From Thiomicrospira sp. UBA5634 (GTDB lineage: Bacteria > Pseudomonadota > Gammaproteobacteria > Thiomicrospirales > Thiomicrospiraceae), in the NCBI GenBank assembly GCA_002421475.1, contig DIJW01000128.1:6253-16460 (forward strand): a DNA stretch of 10,208 nucleotides, written 5' to 3'. The position numbers were made by a program, and so were the translations under genes. A model generated the notes under the pieces. That model was given only the letters and a program-made list of their open reading frames with translations. It searched no databases and was not told where the DNA came from. Of this stretch, positions 1 to 7,635 are shown piece after piece (position 1 is the first letter of the stretch; each line of letters opens with the position of its first letter).

Positions 1-1263
1 TTCATCAACCGTATTTGCAGTCTCGGGTCGATGCTCTTCAACCCATGTCTCATCTTGACGCGGATCCATTTCAGCAAACACATCGGCTGAGGTGGCGGGA
101 ACCGATACAAACACGCTCATATTCTCATCCGGCACCCGCTCACTCATCAATGAATAAACACCTAAACCGGCAGCAAAAAAAGCCAAAATCAGAAAAAATA
201 ATTGAGCTGACAGCCCTAATGCAAAACCTAACACCAACGGTGCAAAAAAAGACCCAACACCATAAGCAAAAAGTAAAGTACGACTAATTTCAACCAAGTC
301 TTTATTTTCATCCATTTCATCGTTTGCACGCGCCATACTGAGCGGATAAATACTAAACACACTCACGCCGAATAAAAAGCCAAGACCGTATAACAATACG
401 ACATGTTTTGCACTAACCAGAAACACTACACAAACCGCCAAACTGAAAAACCCGGCCCATGCAATCAGCTTGCGCCGCCCATAACGATCCGACATCGCAC
501 CTACCGGCCACTGGGCAACTAAACCACCGAGAATAGTCATCGCCATAAAAACAGCTACCACTGACGTATCGTTAAACTGATTTAACGCGTACAACGGCAT
601 CATGGTATAAAATCCGCCAACAAAAAAACCGCCGACAAAACTGCCCACCAATGCCAAGGGTGCAACTGACATAATTTTCGGCAAACTGTAACGCTCAAAC
701 GGTTTCAGCACCGGTTGCGAAATTTTTGTTATCGCAATAAATATCAGTGACCATAACACTAATATCGCCCCCAAAATAAACACACTTTCCGCGGCAATAT
801 CGAAGGTTAAAATCATTTGACCCAAAGCGGTAGCCAAAAAGAAAATGATGGTATAAATCGCCAGCACTCGACCACGATCTTGGGTAGTACTTTTCTCGTT
901 TAACCAGCTTTCTAATACAATCAATAACGCATAAAACGCGAAACCTGACAACAAACGCAACAATGTCCAAAAATAGGGATCAAACACCAAAGCATGCCCC
1001 AAAAACGCCATCACCATTAAAGCGGAAAATGCCGAAAAACTACGCGCATGCCCCACAGTTACAATCAGTTTTTGGCTAAAAATGGCGGCTAAAATTGCAC
1101 CAAGAAAAAAAGCGGCATTGATCACCCCGATAGTGAACTCCACCAGGCCTGCCTGTTTTAAAAAAACACCGATATAGGTCATCAGCATGCCATAACCGGT
1201 CGCCAACAACGCAATCGCAAAAAAAAGGGACGAAATAGGCAGTAGAGTTTGCTTAAAAAGCAC
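1..1263 (-). CDS. MFS transporter, YcaD-like (C-terminus cut by window edge)
   Basis: This is an inner-membrane major facilitator superfamily transporter whose substrate is unknown. It stays open for 421 codons from a GTG at 1263 and reaches base 1 with no stop. GTG is preferred because AGAGAGG lies a few bases upstream and no in-frame ATG precedes it. Hydrophobic segments run from about residue 9 to 373. The signatures resemble E. coli YcaD: ESWLNEKS...DRGRVLAIYTI near 118-139, AQWPVGAMSDRYGRRK at 250-265 (the second-half motif A), and a conserved DLVEISRTLLFAYGVGS stretch near 322-338. After the last membrane segment there is an acidic, hydrophilic tail of at least 45 residues, so the protein is longer than E. 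coli YcaD (382 aa). It lies 72 bases downstream of a broken outer-membrane protein gene on the same strand. Family assignment is confident; orthology to ycaD is probable only. Confidence 0.88.
   Translation of the reverse strand, partial: MLFKQTLLPISSLFFAIALLATGYGMLMTYIGVFLKQAGLVEFTIGVINAAFFLGAILAAIFSQKLIVTVGHARSFSAFSALMVMAFLGHALVFDPYFWTLLRLLSGFAFYALLIVLESWLNEKSTTQDRGRVLAIYTIIFFLATALGQMILTFDIAAESVFILGAILVLWSLIFIAITKISQPVLKPFERYSLPKIMSVAPLALVGSFVGGFFVGGFYTMMPLYALNQFNDTSVVAVFMAMTILGGLVAQWPVGAMSDRYGRRKLIAWAGFFSLAVCVVFLVSAKHVVLLYGLGFLFGVSVFSIYPLSMARANDEMDENKDLVEISRTLLFAYGVGSFFAPLVLGFALGLSAQLFFLILAFFAAGLGVYSLMSERVPDENMSVFVSVPATSADVFAEMDPRQDETWVEEHRPETANTVDE
1142..1151 (+). repeat. Copy 1 of dispersed 10-mer ACCAGGCCTG
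   Basis: This exact copy lies inside the YcaD-like MFS gene, where it encodes part of KQAGLVE on the opposite strand. Its extended context CACCAGGCCTGCCT (1141-1154) is repeated exactly at 9993-10006. The other copies are at 4685, 5700, 9144 and 9994. Confidence 0.8.
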
Positions 1264-1297
1264 GGGCAACCTCTCTGTTAGAAAATGAAATAAGATA

Positions 1298-1324
1298 CCG
1301 GATCAACTTAGTAATCCGATCCGG
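1298..1324 (-). terminator. Possible weak terminator after the broken outer-membrane gene
   Basis: A perfect 7-bp inverted repeat, CCGGATC (1298-1304) and GATCCGG (1318-1324), encloses a 13-base loop. On the minus strand it is followed by a T-rich but interrupted stretch (TATCTTATTTCATTTTC). It sits between the stop of the outer-membrane gene (1336) and the GTG start of the MFS gene (1263). It could attenuate transcription between them, or it could be an operator-like dyad. The long loop and lack of a clean T-run keep confidence low. Confidence 0.35.
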
Positions 1325-1335
1325 ATAAACCGTTA

Positions 1336-2066
1336 TTAAAACAGTTTTGCGATACCAAAACCTATAAATTCGGCATTAGCATCATCTAGTGAGGAGCCGA
1401 TATAAACATCAAGTTGAACACTTGAATCAAGCAAATAAGTTAAACCGCCATTAAGTATAGTTTGACTATCCGCCTTATGCGTCAGTGGCATATCACTATA
1501 GACCTCAACATAGCTGGCCACTTTATCTGAGTGCGCAACACTCCCGCCAATCGATACTGCAAATTAAGCTCACGACTTCCTGCTATTTGACTTGATTGTG
1601 CTAAAACCACACCAAATAAGTTCACAGCAGGCGCTATTGCCTTATCACCCAATAACCCGGCAACGGCTGTCACTTCACTAAATTCTTCACTTTCGCCGGT
1701 AGGCAACCCCAAAACACCTAAAGCCGATAAGTTATAGTCAGTCGTATCAATTAGACGTTGTTTTAACCCTACCGAAAGATCTGCTTCACTTGCACGGCGC
1801 CCATCCACCTCACGATAACCACCCCACTGGATATTAAATTCCAATGTATCGGTTAAACCGGTACGTAAATTTGAAATGGGAAAGGTTTGTAACGTCGTTG
1901 AGCCATCCATATCAGCTTGATAACCCACTTCAAGGCTAAAATGATTCGGTGCAACCGTGTGCGTTCCGGTTGAAAAACCCGGACGGTCAGCAATGACTTG
2001 CGCGGCTTGAACCTGTGCCAAGCTCAAGCCTACAAAAAATCCCGCACTCCATAATTTAAAACTCAT
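1336..2066 (-). pseudogene. Outer-membrane 'transporter' protein (Phenol_MetA_deg type), frameshifted
   Basis: This was probably an outer-membrane beta-barrel of the family annotated 'transporter' or Phenol_MetA_deg. The start is ATG at 2066, with AGGG upstream (AAGGGACATAAAATG). Residues 1-21 form a signal peptide ending VQA before AQ. Next comes the family-like start DRPGFSTGTHTVAPNHFSLEVGYQ (about 28-50) and alternating beta-strand patterns. The first frame stays in register to about Tyr171 (codon 1554-1556), then drifts into an unrelated tail ending at 1482. The neighbouring frame supplies the barrel end (SIGGSVAHSDKVASYVEV and so on, to KLF and TAA at 1336). Loss of one base near 1553-1554 (TATTCG to TATCG) explains both. 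The repaired product would be about 243 aa. A stop in the second frame at 1564-1566 means the shift cannot lie upstream of it. It may be a real mutation or a sequencing error. No ligand can be inferred. Confidence 0.75.
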
Positions 2067-2096
2067 TTTATGTCCCTTATGGTGTTTACGAATTAG

Positions 2097-2122
2097 AGCT
2101 GTGCAATCCATTGCAAAAAGCT
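2097..2122. repeat. Imperfect dyad upstream of the outer-membrane gene
   Basis: Nested symmetry surrounds a CC centre: TGCAAT (2102-2107) and ATTGCA (2110-2115), flanked by AGCT at 2097-2100 and 2119-2122. It lies between the proB stop (2136) and the outer-membrane gene start (2066). No T-run follows the dyad on either strand, so it is not a good terminator. It could be a protein-binding site for the gene reading left, but no regulator can be named. Confidence 0.3.
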
Positions 2123-2135
2123 GCCAACGTAGGAT

Positions 2136-3257
2136 TTAGAGTAAAACCAAGTTATCACGATGAATTAACGACTCATCATCAATATAACCGAGTATTTCTT
2201 CTATTCGACTACTTGGCTGTCGCAAAATTTTTTGTGCTTCGTCATAGTCATAGTTGACCAAACCGCGAGCGACTTCAACACCATGCTCATCCTGACAAAC
2301 CACCATTTCGCCACGTTTAAACTGCCCCTGCAATGTAATCACGCCTACAGGCAACAAACTTTTGCCTTGCTGTTTTAAAACCTTAACCGCACCGGCATCC
2401 AAGGTCAACCGACCTTTAACTTGCAAATGACCGGCTAACCATTGTTTGCGAGCATTCATCGGCTCTAAATCAGGAACTAACAATGTACCCAACAACTCAC
2501 CCGACCATAGCCGAGGCAATACGTTTTGCTCACGCCCGGACGCAATCAAGGTTGCCGTACCCGAGCGTGCGGCACGTTTAGCGGCCATGACTTTGGTATA
2601 CATGCCGCCGCGGCCTAACGCACCGCCAAGCGGGCTAGCCATTTCTTCAATATCTTTACGACTGACATGCGCTTGTTGAATCAATTGTGCTTTTGGATTT
2701 TCGCGCGGATTAGCGTCATACAGCCCCTGCTGATCAGTCAGAATGACAAGCACATCGGCACCAATCAAGTTAGCGGTTAATGCCGCTAAGGTATCGTTAT
2801 CGCCAAAACGGATTTCATCGGTCACCACCGTGTCGTTTTCGTTAATAACCGGAATCACGCCATGCTCAACCAGCGTTTGAATGGTGCTACGCGCGTTTAA
2901 ATAACGCGCGCGATTAGATAAATCGTCATGGGTAATTAAAATCTGCGCGGTACGCAAACCGCTTTTGGCAAACTCCGACTCATACGCCTGCACCAATCCC
3001 ATCTGGCCAATCGCAGCGGCGGCCTGTAACTCATGTAAGGCTGACGGTCGGGTTTTCCAACCTAAACGTTTCATACCTTCTGCCACCGCACCGGATGACA
3101 CAATAATGATCTCAACGCCCTGTTCTCGCAGGCTGACCATTTGCGCCACCCACTTTGCCAACTCTGCTTGATTGAGGCCGGCACCATCATTAGTTAATAA
3201 CGCACTACCGAGCTTAACAACCCAACGCTTGCTTTTTTTTAACGCCTGACGATCCAT
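2136..3257 (-). CDS. proB: Glutamate 5-kinase (ProB)
   Basis: ProB phosphorylates L-glutamate with ATP to gamma-glutamyl phosphate, the first step of proline synthesis, in the cytoplasm. At 373 aa it is close to E. coli ProB (367 aa) and complete. The amino-acid-kinase domain covers about residues 10-250: phosphate loop KLGSALL at 15-21, VSSGAVAEG at 53-61, NENDTV at 139-144, FGDNDTLAA at 151-159, and GGMYTKV at 217-223 with the conserved lysine. A C-terminal PUA domain follows at about 275-360, as in typical proteobacterial enzymes. The start lies 7 bases after the obgE stop, so the two are almost certainly co-transcribed and perhaps translationally coupled. ProB is normally feedback-inhibited by proline, but no regulatory RNA is visible. 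ProA is not in the window. Confidence 0.97.
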   Translation of the reverse strand: MDRQALKKSKRWVVKLGSALLTNDGAGLNQAELAKWVAQMVSLREQGVEIIIVSSGAVAEGMKRLGWKTRPSALHELQAAAAIGQMGLVQAYESEFAKSGLRTAQILITHDDLSNRARYLNARSTIQTLVEHGVIPVINENDTVVTDEIRFGDNDTLAALTANLIGADVLVILTDQQGLYDANPRENPKAQLIQQAHVSRKDIEEMASPLGGALGRGGMYTKVMAAKRAARSGTATLIASGREQNVLPRLWSGELLGTLLVPDLEPMNARKQWLAGHLQVKGRLTLDAGAVKVLKQQGKSLLPVGVITLQGQFKRGEMVVCQDEHGVEVARGLVNYDYDEAQKILRQPSSRIEEILGYIDDESLIHRDNLVLL

Positions 3258-3264
3258 GCTGCAC

Positions 3265-4302
<1,038 letters not shown>

Positions 4303-4320
4303 TCACCTAATCTCATTATT

Positions 4321-4355
4321 TTCCAAACAAAAACGCCCCGCACAATGGCGGGGCG
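4321..4355 (-). terminator. Strong intrinsic terminator between rpmA and obgE
   Basis: On the minus strand there is a perfect 8-bp GC-rich stem, CGCCCCGC paired with GCGGGGCG (arms 4348-4355 and 4334-4341), with a 6-base loop. It is followed directly by TTTTTGTTTGG. It lies 35 bases after the rpmA stop and ends 22 bases before the obgE start, so it divides the usual rplU-rpmA-obgE-proB operon. It probably sets a high ribosomal-protein to GTPase ratio by partial termination. Confidence 0.88.
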
Positions 4356-4390
4356 CTTTATTCTATCATGCAAGTGTACGTTACGACCGA

Positions 4391-4654
4391 TTAAGCAGTT
4401 TGCTCAACAATCGTTACATAGGTACGCATTGGTTTGCCTTTAGTAACAAACGCTACCTGACCTGCTGCTTTCGCAAACAAGGTATCGTCTTTACCGCGAC
4501 CAACATTGGTACCAGCGTGGAACTTAGTACCACGTTGACGCACAATGATGGTACCAGCAGAAACCAATTCACCGCCAAAGCGTTTTACGCCAAGGCGCTG
4601 GGCATTGGAATCGCGACCATTTCGTGTACTACCTGCGGCCTTCTTATGTGCCAT
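4391..4654 (-). CDS. rpmA: 50S ribosomal protein L27
   Basis: L27 is a large-subunit protein whose N-terminal arm reaches the peptidyl transferase centre. The 87-aa sequence is full length, with the hallmark start [16 protein letters not shown]. The family core [20 protein letters not shown] and [14 protein letters not shown] is intact. The N-terminus begins directly at AHKK, with no cleavable leader such as Firmicutes L27 carries. AAGGGG is placed 7 bases before the ATG. It is separated from rplU by 59 bases that contain the 12-bp palindrome at 4685-4696. Confidence 0.98.
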   Translation of the reverse strand: MAHKKAAGSTRNGRDSNAQRLGVKRFGGELVSAGTIIVRQRGTKFHAGTNVGRGKDDTLFAKAAGQVAFVTKGKPMRTYVTIVEQTA

Positions 4655-4684
4655 GGTTCTACCCCTTTATAACAGACCTAAACA

Positions 4685-4696
4685 ACCAGGCCTGGT
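4685..4696 (+). repeat. Copy 2 of ACCAGGCCTG, here a perfect 12-bp palindrome
   Basis: ACCAGGCCTGGT is perfectly self-complementary and lies in the rplU-rpmA intergenic gap. It is the most symmetric of the five copies. The short stem with no loop and no following T-run does not make a terminator. It would be present in the polycistronic mRNA. Confidence 0.8.
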
Positions 4697-4713
4697 GATT
4701 ATCACGACTAAAA

Positions 4714-5028
4714 TTAAGCTGAAATACCAGTGATTTCAACTTCAGTATAATTTTGACGATGGCCTTGCTTAGAACGAGATTTGTTCTTACGACGACGGAA
4801 CTTGATGATTGTCACTTTTGTGCCACGACCGTTACCAATAACAGTTGCTGCAACTTTAGCACCCTCCACAACAGGCGTTCCTAACTTAACAGACGCGCCT
4901 TCACCGACCATCAAGACCTGATCAAACTCAACTTTGTCACCTTCATTAAGACCTAAAGTCTCAATACGCAACGTTTGACCTTGACGAACTCGATATTGCT
5001 TACCACCGGTTTTGATTACCGCATACAT
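4714..5028 (-). CDS. rplU: 50S ribosomal protein L21
   Basis: L21 is an early-assembly 23S rRNA-binding protein of the large subunit. At 104 aa it is complete (E. coli 103 aa), with the family start [14 protein letters not shown]. The highly basic RNA-binding stretch [16 protein letters not shown] lies near residues 77-92, and the end is [13 protein letters not shown] lies 9 bases before the ATG. It is the first gene of the rplU-rpmA(-obgE-proB) unit, about 70 bases from the predicted transcription start. Confidence 0.98.
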   Translation of the reverse strand: MYAVIKTGGKQYRVRQGQTLRIETLGLNEGDKVEFDQVLMVGEGASVKLGTPVVEGAKVAATVIGNGRGTKVTIIKFRRRKNKSRSKQGHRQNYTEVEITGISA

Positions 5029-5103
5029 TTTGTAAAACTCCCGGATTGAAAATTCTGCTTCTGGACGAATCGTTATCAGAGCCGTCTCTACAGTAAAGGC
5101 GGG

Positions 5104-5132
5104 ATTATATAGATTTTTATTTGCCAGGTCAA
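5104..5132 (-). promoter_or_regulatory. Sigma70 promoter of rplU
   Basis: On the minus strand, TTGACC (5127-5132) and a perfect TATAAT (5104-5109) are separated by exactly 17 bases. The predicted start near 5097 gives a leader of about 70 bases before rplU. No recognisable L21 leader structure was identified in that leader. Confidence 0.88.
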
Positions 5133-5195
5133 AGCAATTGCAAAATATTTTATCTTGTCAGCACTTTATGGATTTTAGCCCGCGCAGTGACGATT

Positions 5196-5220
5196 AAAAA
5201 ATTAGCTTAATGCAAGCTAA
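5196..5220 (-). terminator. AT-rich hairpin with T-run facing the rplU promoter
   Basis: A perfect 7-bp stem, TTAGCTT (5202-5208) and AAGCTAA (5214-5220), has a 5-base loop and on the minus strand is followed by six T. It would stop antisense transcripts from ispB before they reach the rplU promoter. The AT-rich stem is weak. A 12-bp palindrome (5223-5234) lies beside it. The rest of the rplU-ispB gap (5133-5325) shows no convincing ispB promoter. Confidence 0.35.
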
Positions 5221-5283
5221 GCGCTTTTAAAAGCCCCCGAATCATAATAAACTTCACACACCTTAAATTATGAAAACTCATTT

Positions 5284-5309
5284 CAAGACACGAGTTGTCT
5301 TGCAACTCG
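5284..5309 (+). promoter_or_regulatory. Two mutually exclusive hairpins just upstream of ispB
   Basis: CAAGAC (5284-5289) can pair with GTCTTG (5297-5302), or CGAGTTG (5291-5297) can pair with CAACTCG (5303-5309). The two stems share the central segment, so only one can form at a time. The element ends 16 bases before the ispB ATG, where no clear Shine-Dalgarno is visible. It could be a small translational control element, a DNA dyad for a regulator, or chance. Confidence 0.35.
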
Positions 5310-5325
5310 GCAAAATTGATACCTT

Positions 5326-6291
5326 ATGACGTTAAATGAAATTCGCCAACTGATTCAATCTGACATCCAAGCGACAGATCAACTGATTCTGCAACGCTTG
5401 GCCTCAGACGTTGTGTTAATCAATCAAATTGGTCACTACATTATTAATAACGGCGGCAAACGTTTACGTCCATTAATGGTATTACTCAGCGCCCACGCTT
5501 GCGGTTATCAAGGCAATCAACATCTTGTCATGGCCGCCGTGATTGAATTTATTCACACCTCAACTTTATTACATGACGATGTTGTAGATGAGTCCGACAC
5601 CCGTCGCGGGCAAAAAACCGCCAATGAAGTCTGGGGGAATGCCGCCAGTGTCTTGGTGGGTGATTTTTTATATTCCCGTTCATTTGAGATGATGGTTGAA
5701 CCAGGCCTGATGCGCATTATGCAAGTCATGTCCGAAGCCACTAACGTGATCGCGGAAGGTGAGGTTTTGCAATTATTAAATTGCCGTGACGCCGACACCG
5801 ACGAAGCGCGTTACATGGAAGTGATTCATCGCAAAACCGCTAAACTCTTTGAAGCGGCAGCGCAAATGGGGCCGGTACTTTCACAACAACCTGAACTTGA
5901 AACTGCATTTGCATTATACGGTCGCCACTTAGGCGCAGCCTTCCAACTGATTGATGATGTTCTTGACTACACCGCCAGCGAAGCCGAGCTCGGCAAAAAC
6001 ATTGGGGATGACTTAGCAGAAGGCAAGCCTACATTGCCATTGATTTATGCCATGCAACACGGCAGCCCGGAGCAAGCTGATATAGTAAGACGTGCAATCG
6101 AAACGGAAGGTTTGGCATTATTAAATGAAGTTAGTGAGATCATTCAGCAAACCGGCGCGATTGACTTTACCCAACAAAAAGCACTACATGAAGCAAAACT
6201 TGCTAAGCAAGCTTTAGAAAATATTGCGCCTTCCAGCTACAAAAACGCCTTATTGGCGCTGGCTGACTTAGCGGTCAACCGACGCCAATAA
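5326..6291 (+). CDS. ispB: Octaprenyl diphosphate synthase (IspB)
   Basis: IspB is a trans-polyprenyl diphosphate synthase that adds isopentenyl diphosphate units to make the side chain of ubiquinone and menaquinone. The 321-aa protein aligns along its length with E. coli IspB (323 aa). Visible features are GGKRLRP at 43-49, the first aspartate-rich motif DDVVD at 84-88 followed by ESDTRRG, GDFLYSRSF near 112-120, EGEVLQL at 144-150, and the second aspartate-rich motif DDVLD at 210-214 with GKNIGDDLAEGKPTLP at 223-238. The ATG at 5326 matches the family N-terminus although its ribosome site is poor. It is divergent from rplU, a known gammaproteobacterial arrangement. Chain length (C40 or otherwise) cannot be read from sequence. 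Its last 15 codons overlap a terminator of the opposite strand. Confidence 0.96.
   Translation: MTLNEIRQLIQSDIQATDQLILQRLASDVVLINQIGHYIINNGGKRLRPLMVLLSAHACGYQGNQHLVMAAVIEFIHTSTLLHDDVVDESDTRRGQKTANEVWGNAASVLVGDFLYSRSFEMMVEPGLMRIMQVMSEATNVIAEGEVLQLLNCRDADTDEARYMEVIHRKTAKLFEAAAQMGPVLSQQPELETAFALYGRHLGAAFQLIDDVLDYTASEAELGKNIGDDLAEGKPTLPLIYAMQHGSPEQADIVRRAIETEGLALLNEVSEIIQQTGAIDFTQQKALHEAKLAKQALENIAPSSYKNALLALADLAVNRRQ
5700..5709 (+). repeat. Copy 3 of ACCAGGCCTG, within ispB
   Basis: This exact copy sits inside the coding sequence, where it encodes part of EPGLM (near residues 125-129). That stretch is not part of a catalytic motif, so the DNA word may be selected rather than the peptide. Confidence 0.8.
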
Positions 6292-6294
6292 GGC
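6241..6294 (-). terminator. Terminator of the 206-aa gene, embedded in the 3' end of ispB
   Basis: A perfect 12-bp inverted repeat, GCCTTATTGGCG (6247-6258) and CGCCAATAAGGC (6283-6294), is extended inward by GG/CC and TGAC/GTCA pairs to a nearly continuous 48-base hairpin with a 6-base loop. On the minus strand it is followed by GTTTTTG (T-run at 6241-6245). It begins 10 bases after the stop of the minus-strand gene at 6305. On the plus strand it has no T-run. The hairpin is built from the last codons of ispB and its stop codon. Confidence 0.75.
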
Positions 6295-6304
6295 ATTAAT
6301 AACC

Positions 6305-6925
6305 TTACGCTCTATTTAACGTCTTACGTTTAGTTTTAGCCGGATCTTTAGCCACATCTTTACGAATTTCTTGCACCACGCCTTCAATTTGCTGACGCAA
6401 TAACTCTTCATGCTCAGCCTGACGTTCCTCAACAAAACGTTTATATAACTCAAGATTATCCAACTTGGTTTTATTCCAGTCGATACGGCGTAATAACCAA
6501 CGTGTTAAATAGCGAATAATCCGTGACTGATCCGCCGAGTGATACAACAACTCCGGCTTTGGCCGCAAACCGTGTAAACGCTCGATTAGAATGGTTTGAT
6601 CTTCCACATCCGTGCTGACGCGAATAAATCCGGTTTGCGAATCATCAAAACTCATACTGTAATAAATTCGCACGACCTTGTTTAAGCTAAAAATCGCTTT
6701 AGCCAAAATAGTCGATTCACGTTTGCCGCTCATCCCTACCGTATTGATAAAAATATTCTGTGTTTTGATTGTACGCACAAACTGCTCAACCTCATCCATT
6801 GGAACAGGTTGATAACGTAATTCGTGCAGCCGTTTAGCATCTTTAAGTGCATCCGACCGTTTTTCGAGTGTTTTAAAGAAATATTTAAGTGCAGGCGTGA
6901 CCTCTGCAACCGTTGGTTTGGCCAT
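6305..6925 (-). CDS. Hypothetical protein, 206 aa, charged and helical
   Basis: I do not recognise this family. The start ATG at 6925 has a good ribosome site (AGAGG, 8 bases upstream). The protein appears cytoplasmic, with no signal peptide or membrane segment. Residues 1-55 look helical and charged. A central mixed region follows (NIFINTVGMSGKREST near 57-72; FIRVSTDVEDQTILIERL near 100-117, likely strand and helix). The C-terminal third is strongly helical, with a probable coiled coil (about 155-190, ELYKRFVEERQAEHEELLRQ) and a lysine/arginine-rich tail (190-206) that might bind nucleic acid. It lies downstream of ssb on the same strand but behind the ssb terminator, and is convergent with ispB. 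Coding is supported by the ribosome site and its own terminator. GMSGKRES is not a proper Walker A motif. Confidence 0.8.
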   Translation of the reverse strand: MAKPTVAEVTPALKYFFKTLEKRSDALKDAKRLHELRYQPVPMDEVEQFVRTIKTQNIFINTVGMSGKRESTILAKAIFSLNKVVRIYYSMSFDDSQTGFIRVSTDVEDQTILIERLHGLRPKPELLYHSADQSRIIRYLTRWLLRRIDWNKTKLDNLELYKRFVEERQAEHEELLRQQIEGVVQEIRKDVAKDPAKTKRKTLNRA

Positions 6926-6977
6926 AATTTTTACCTCTGGTTTATATAACGGCCTAACAGCAAAAATCTTAAGCTAT

Positions 6978-6998
6978 AAAAAAACCTACTTTCGTAGG
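6978..6998 (-). terminator. Intrinsic terminator of ssb
   Basis: On the minus strand CCTAC and GTAGG (arms 6994-6998 and 6985-6989) enclose a GAAA loop closed by C-G, a stable GNRA tetraloop, followed by seven T. The flanking A and T runs can extend the stem. It lies 28 bases after the ssb stop. Five T also follow on the plus strand, so it may work both ways. Confidence 0.85.
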
Positions 6999-7025
6999 CT
7001 TTTTGAAGTTTTTATCAAGTATGTT

Positions 7026-7625
7026 TTAGAATGGTACATCGTCATCATCAAAGTCGTTCGGCTGATATGCCGGACGTTGTGGAGCTTGCGGTTGAGTCGG
7101 CGCACGATTCGCTGCCGGTGCACCCATTGGCGCTTGAGCATAACCGCCCATTTGTTTTTGCGGTGCTGCACGCTGCGGAGTTTGCGGTGCCATAGGCGCT
7201 GACTGACCATAACCGCCATCAAAACCTTGATCAAACGCTACATCGCCGCCACCCATAGGCGCGCCGCCTTGACCACCACGTGCACCACCTAACATTTGCA
7301 TGGTGCCGTTAATATCCAACACCACTTCGGTTGAATAACGATCTTGACCGGTGGTTTGATCCTGCCACTTACGTGTTTGCAATTTACCTTCAAGGTAGAC
7401 CTGCGAGCCTTTGTGTAAGTATTGTTGAGCAATTTCGGCCAACTTACCGAAAATTACCACGCGGTGCCATTCAGTACGTTCTTGTTTTTCGCCGGTGGCA
7501 CGATCATTCCATTGCTCACTGGTCGCCACGTTTAAATTAGCGATAGCCGTTCCGTTAGCAGCAAAACGCACCTCAGGATCACGCCCCAAAGTTCCGACCA
7601 AAATTACTTTATTGACTCCACGCAT
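7026..7625 (-). CDS. ssb: Single-stranded DNA-binding protein
   Basis: SSB coats single-stranded DNA as a tetramer during replication, recombination and repair. The N-terminal OB fold covers about 1-112 ([31 protein letters not shown]), with the expected DNA-stacking aromatics W39, W53, F59 and W87. A flexible Gly/Gln/Pro/Ala-rich linker (about 113-188) leads to the acidic tip [10 protein letters not shown] at 190-199, which recruits partner proteins. At 199 aa it is somewhat longer than E. coli SSB (178 aa), the extra length being linker. It starts 10 bases after the yajR stop, with AGAGAG upstream, so it probably shares the yajR transcript. The yajR-ssb pair beside uvrA also occurs in Pseudomonas. 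Confidence 0.98.
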   Translation of the reverse strand: MRGVNKVILVGTLGRDPEVRFAANGTAIANLNVATSEQWNDRATGEKQERTEWHRVVIFGKLAEIAQQYLHKGSQVYLEGKLQTRKWQDQTTGQDRYSTEVVLDINGTMQMLGGARGGQGGAPMGGGDVAFDQGFDGGYGQSAPMAPQTPQRAAPQKQMGGYAQAPMGAPAANRAPTQPQAPQRPAYQPNDFDDDDVPF

Positions 7626-7635
7626 AACTTACTCT

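Noticed and set aside
695..970. 91-codon minus-strand frame within the left-edge MFS gene
   Set aside because: It is in a different frame of the same strand from the 421-codon MFS reading, which has clear YcaD-like motifs. It is a shadow.
5029..5097. L21 leader autoregulatory RNA in the rplU 5' region
   Set aside because: The leader of about 70 bases shows no convincing extended pairing or resemblance to the Firmicutes L21 leader.
6289..6307. TAAGG/CCTTA hairpin between the two convergent stops of ispB and the 206-aa gene
   Set aside because: The stem is only 5 bp with a 9-base loop and no T-run. It overlaps the much stronger hairpin 6247-6294.
6716..6740. Walker A-like GMSGKRES in the 206-aa protein
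   Set aside because: The spacing does not fit GxxxxGK[ST], K is followed by R rather than S/T, and there is no Walker B.
6986..7234. 82-codon minus-strand frame overlapping the 3' end of ssb
   Set aside because: It is an out-of-frame reading of the SSB linker rich in Arg, Gln and Met that runs into the ssb terminator. SSB with its acidic tip is the real product.
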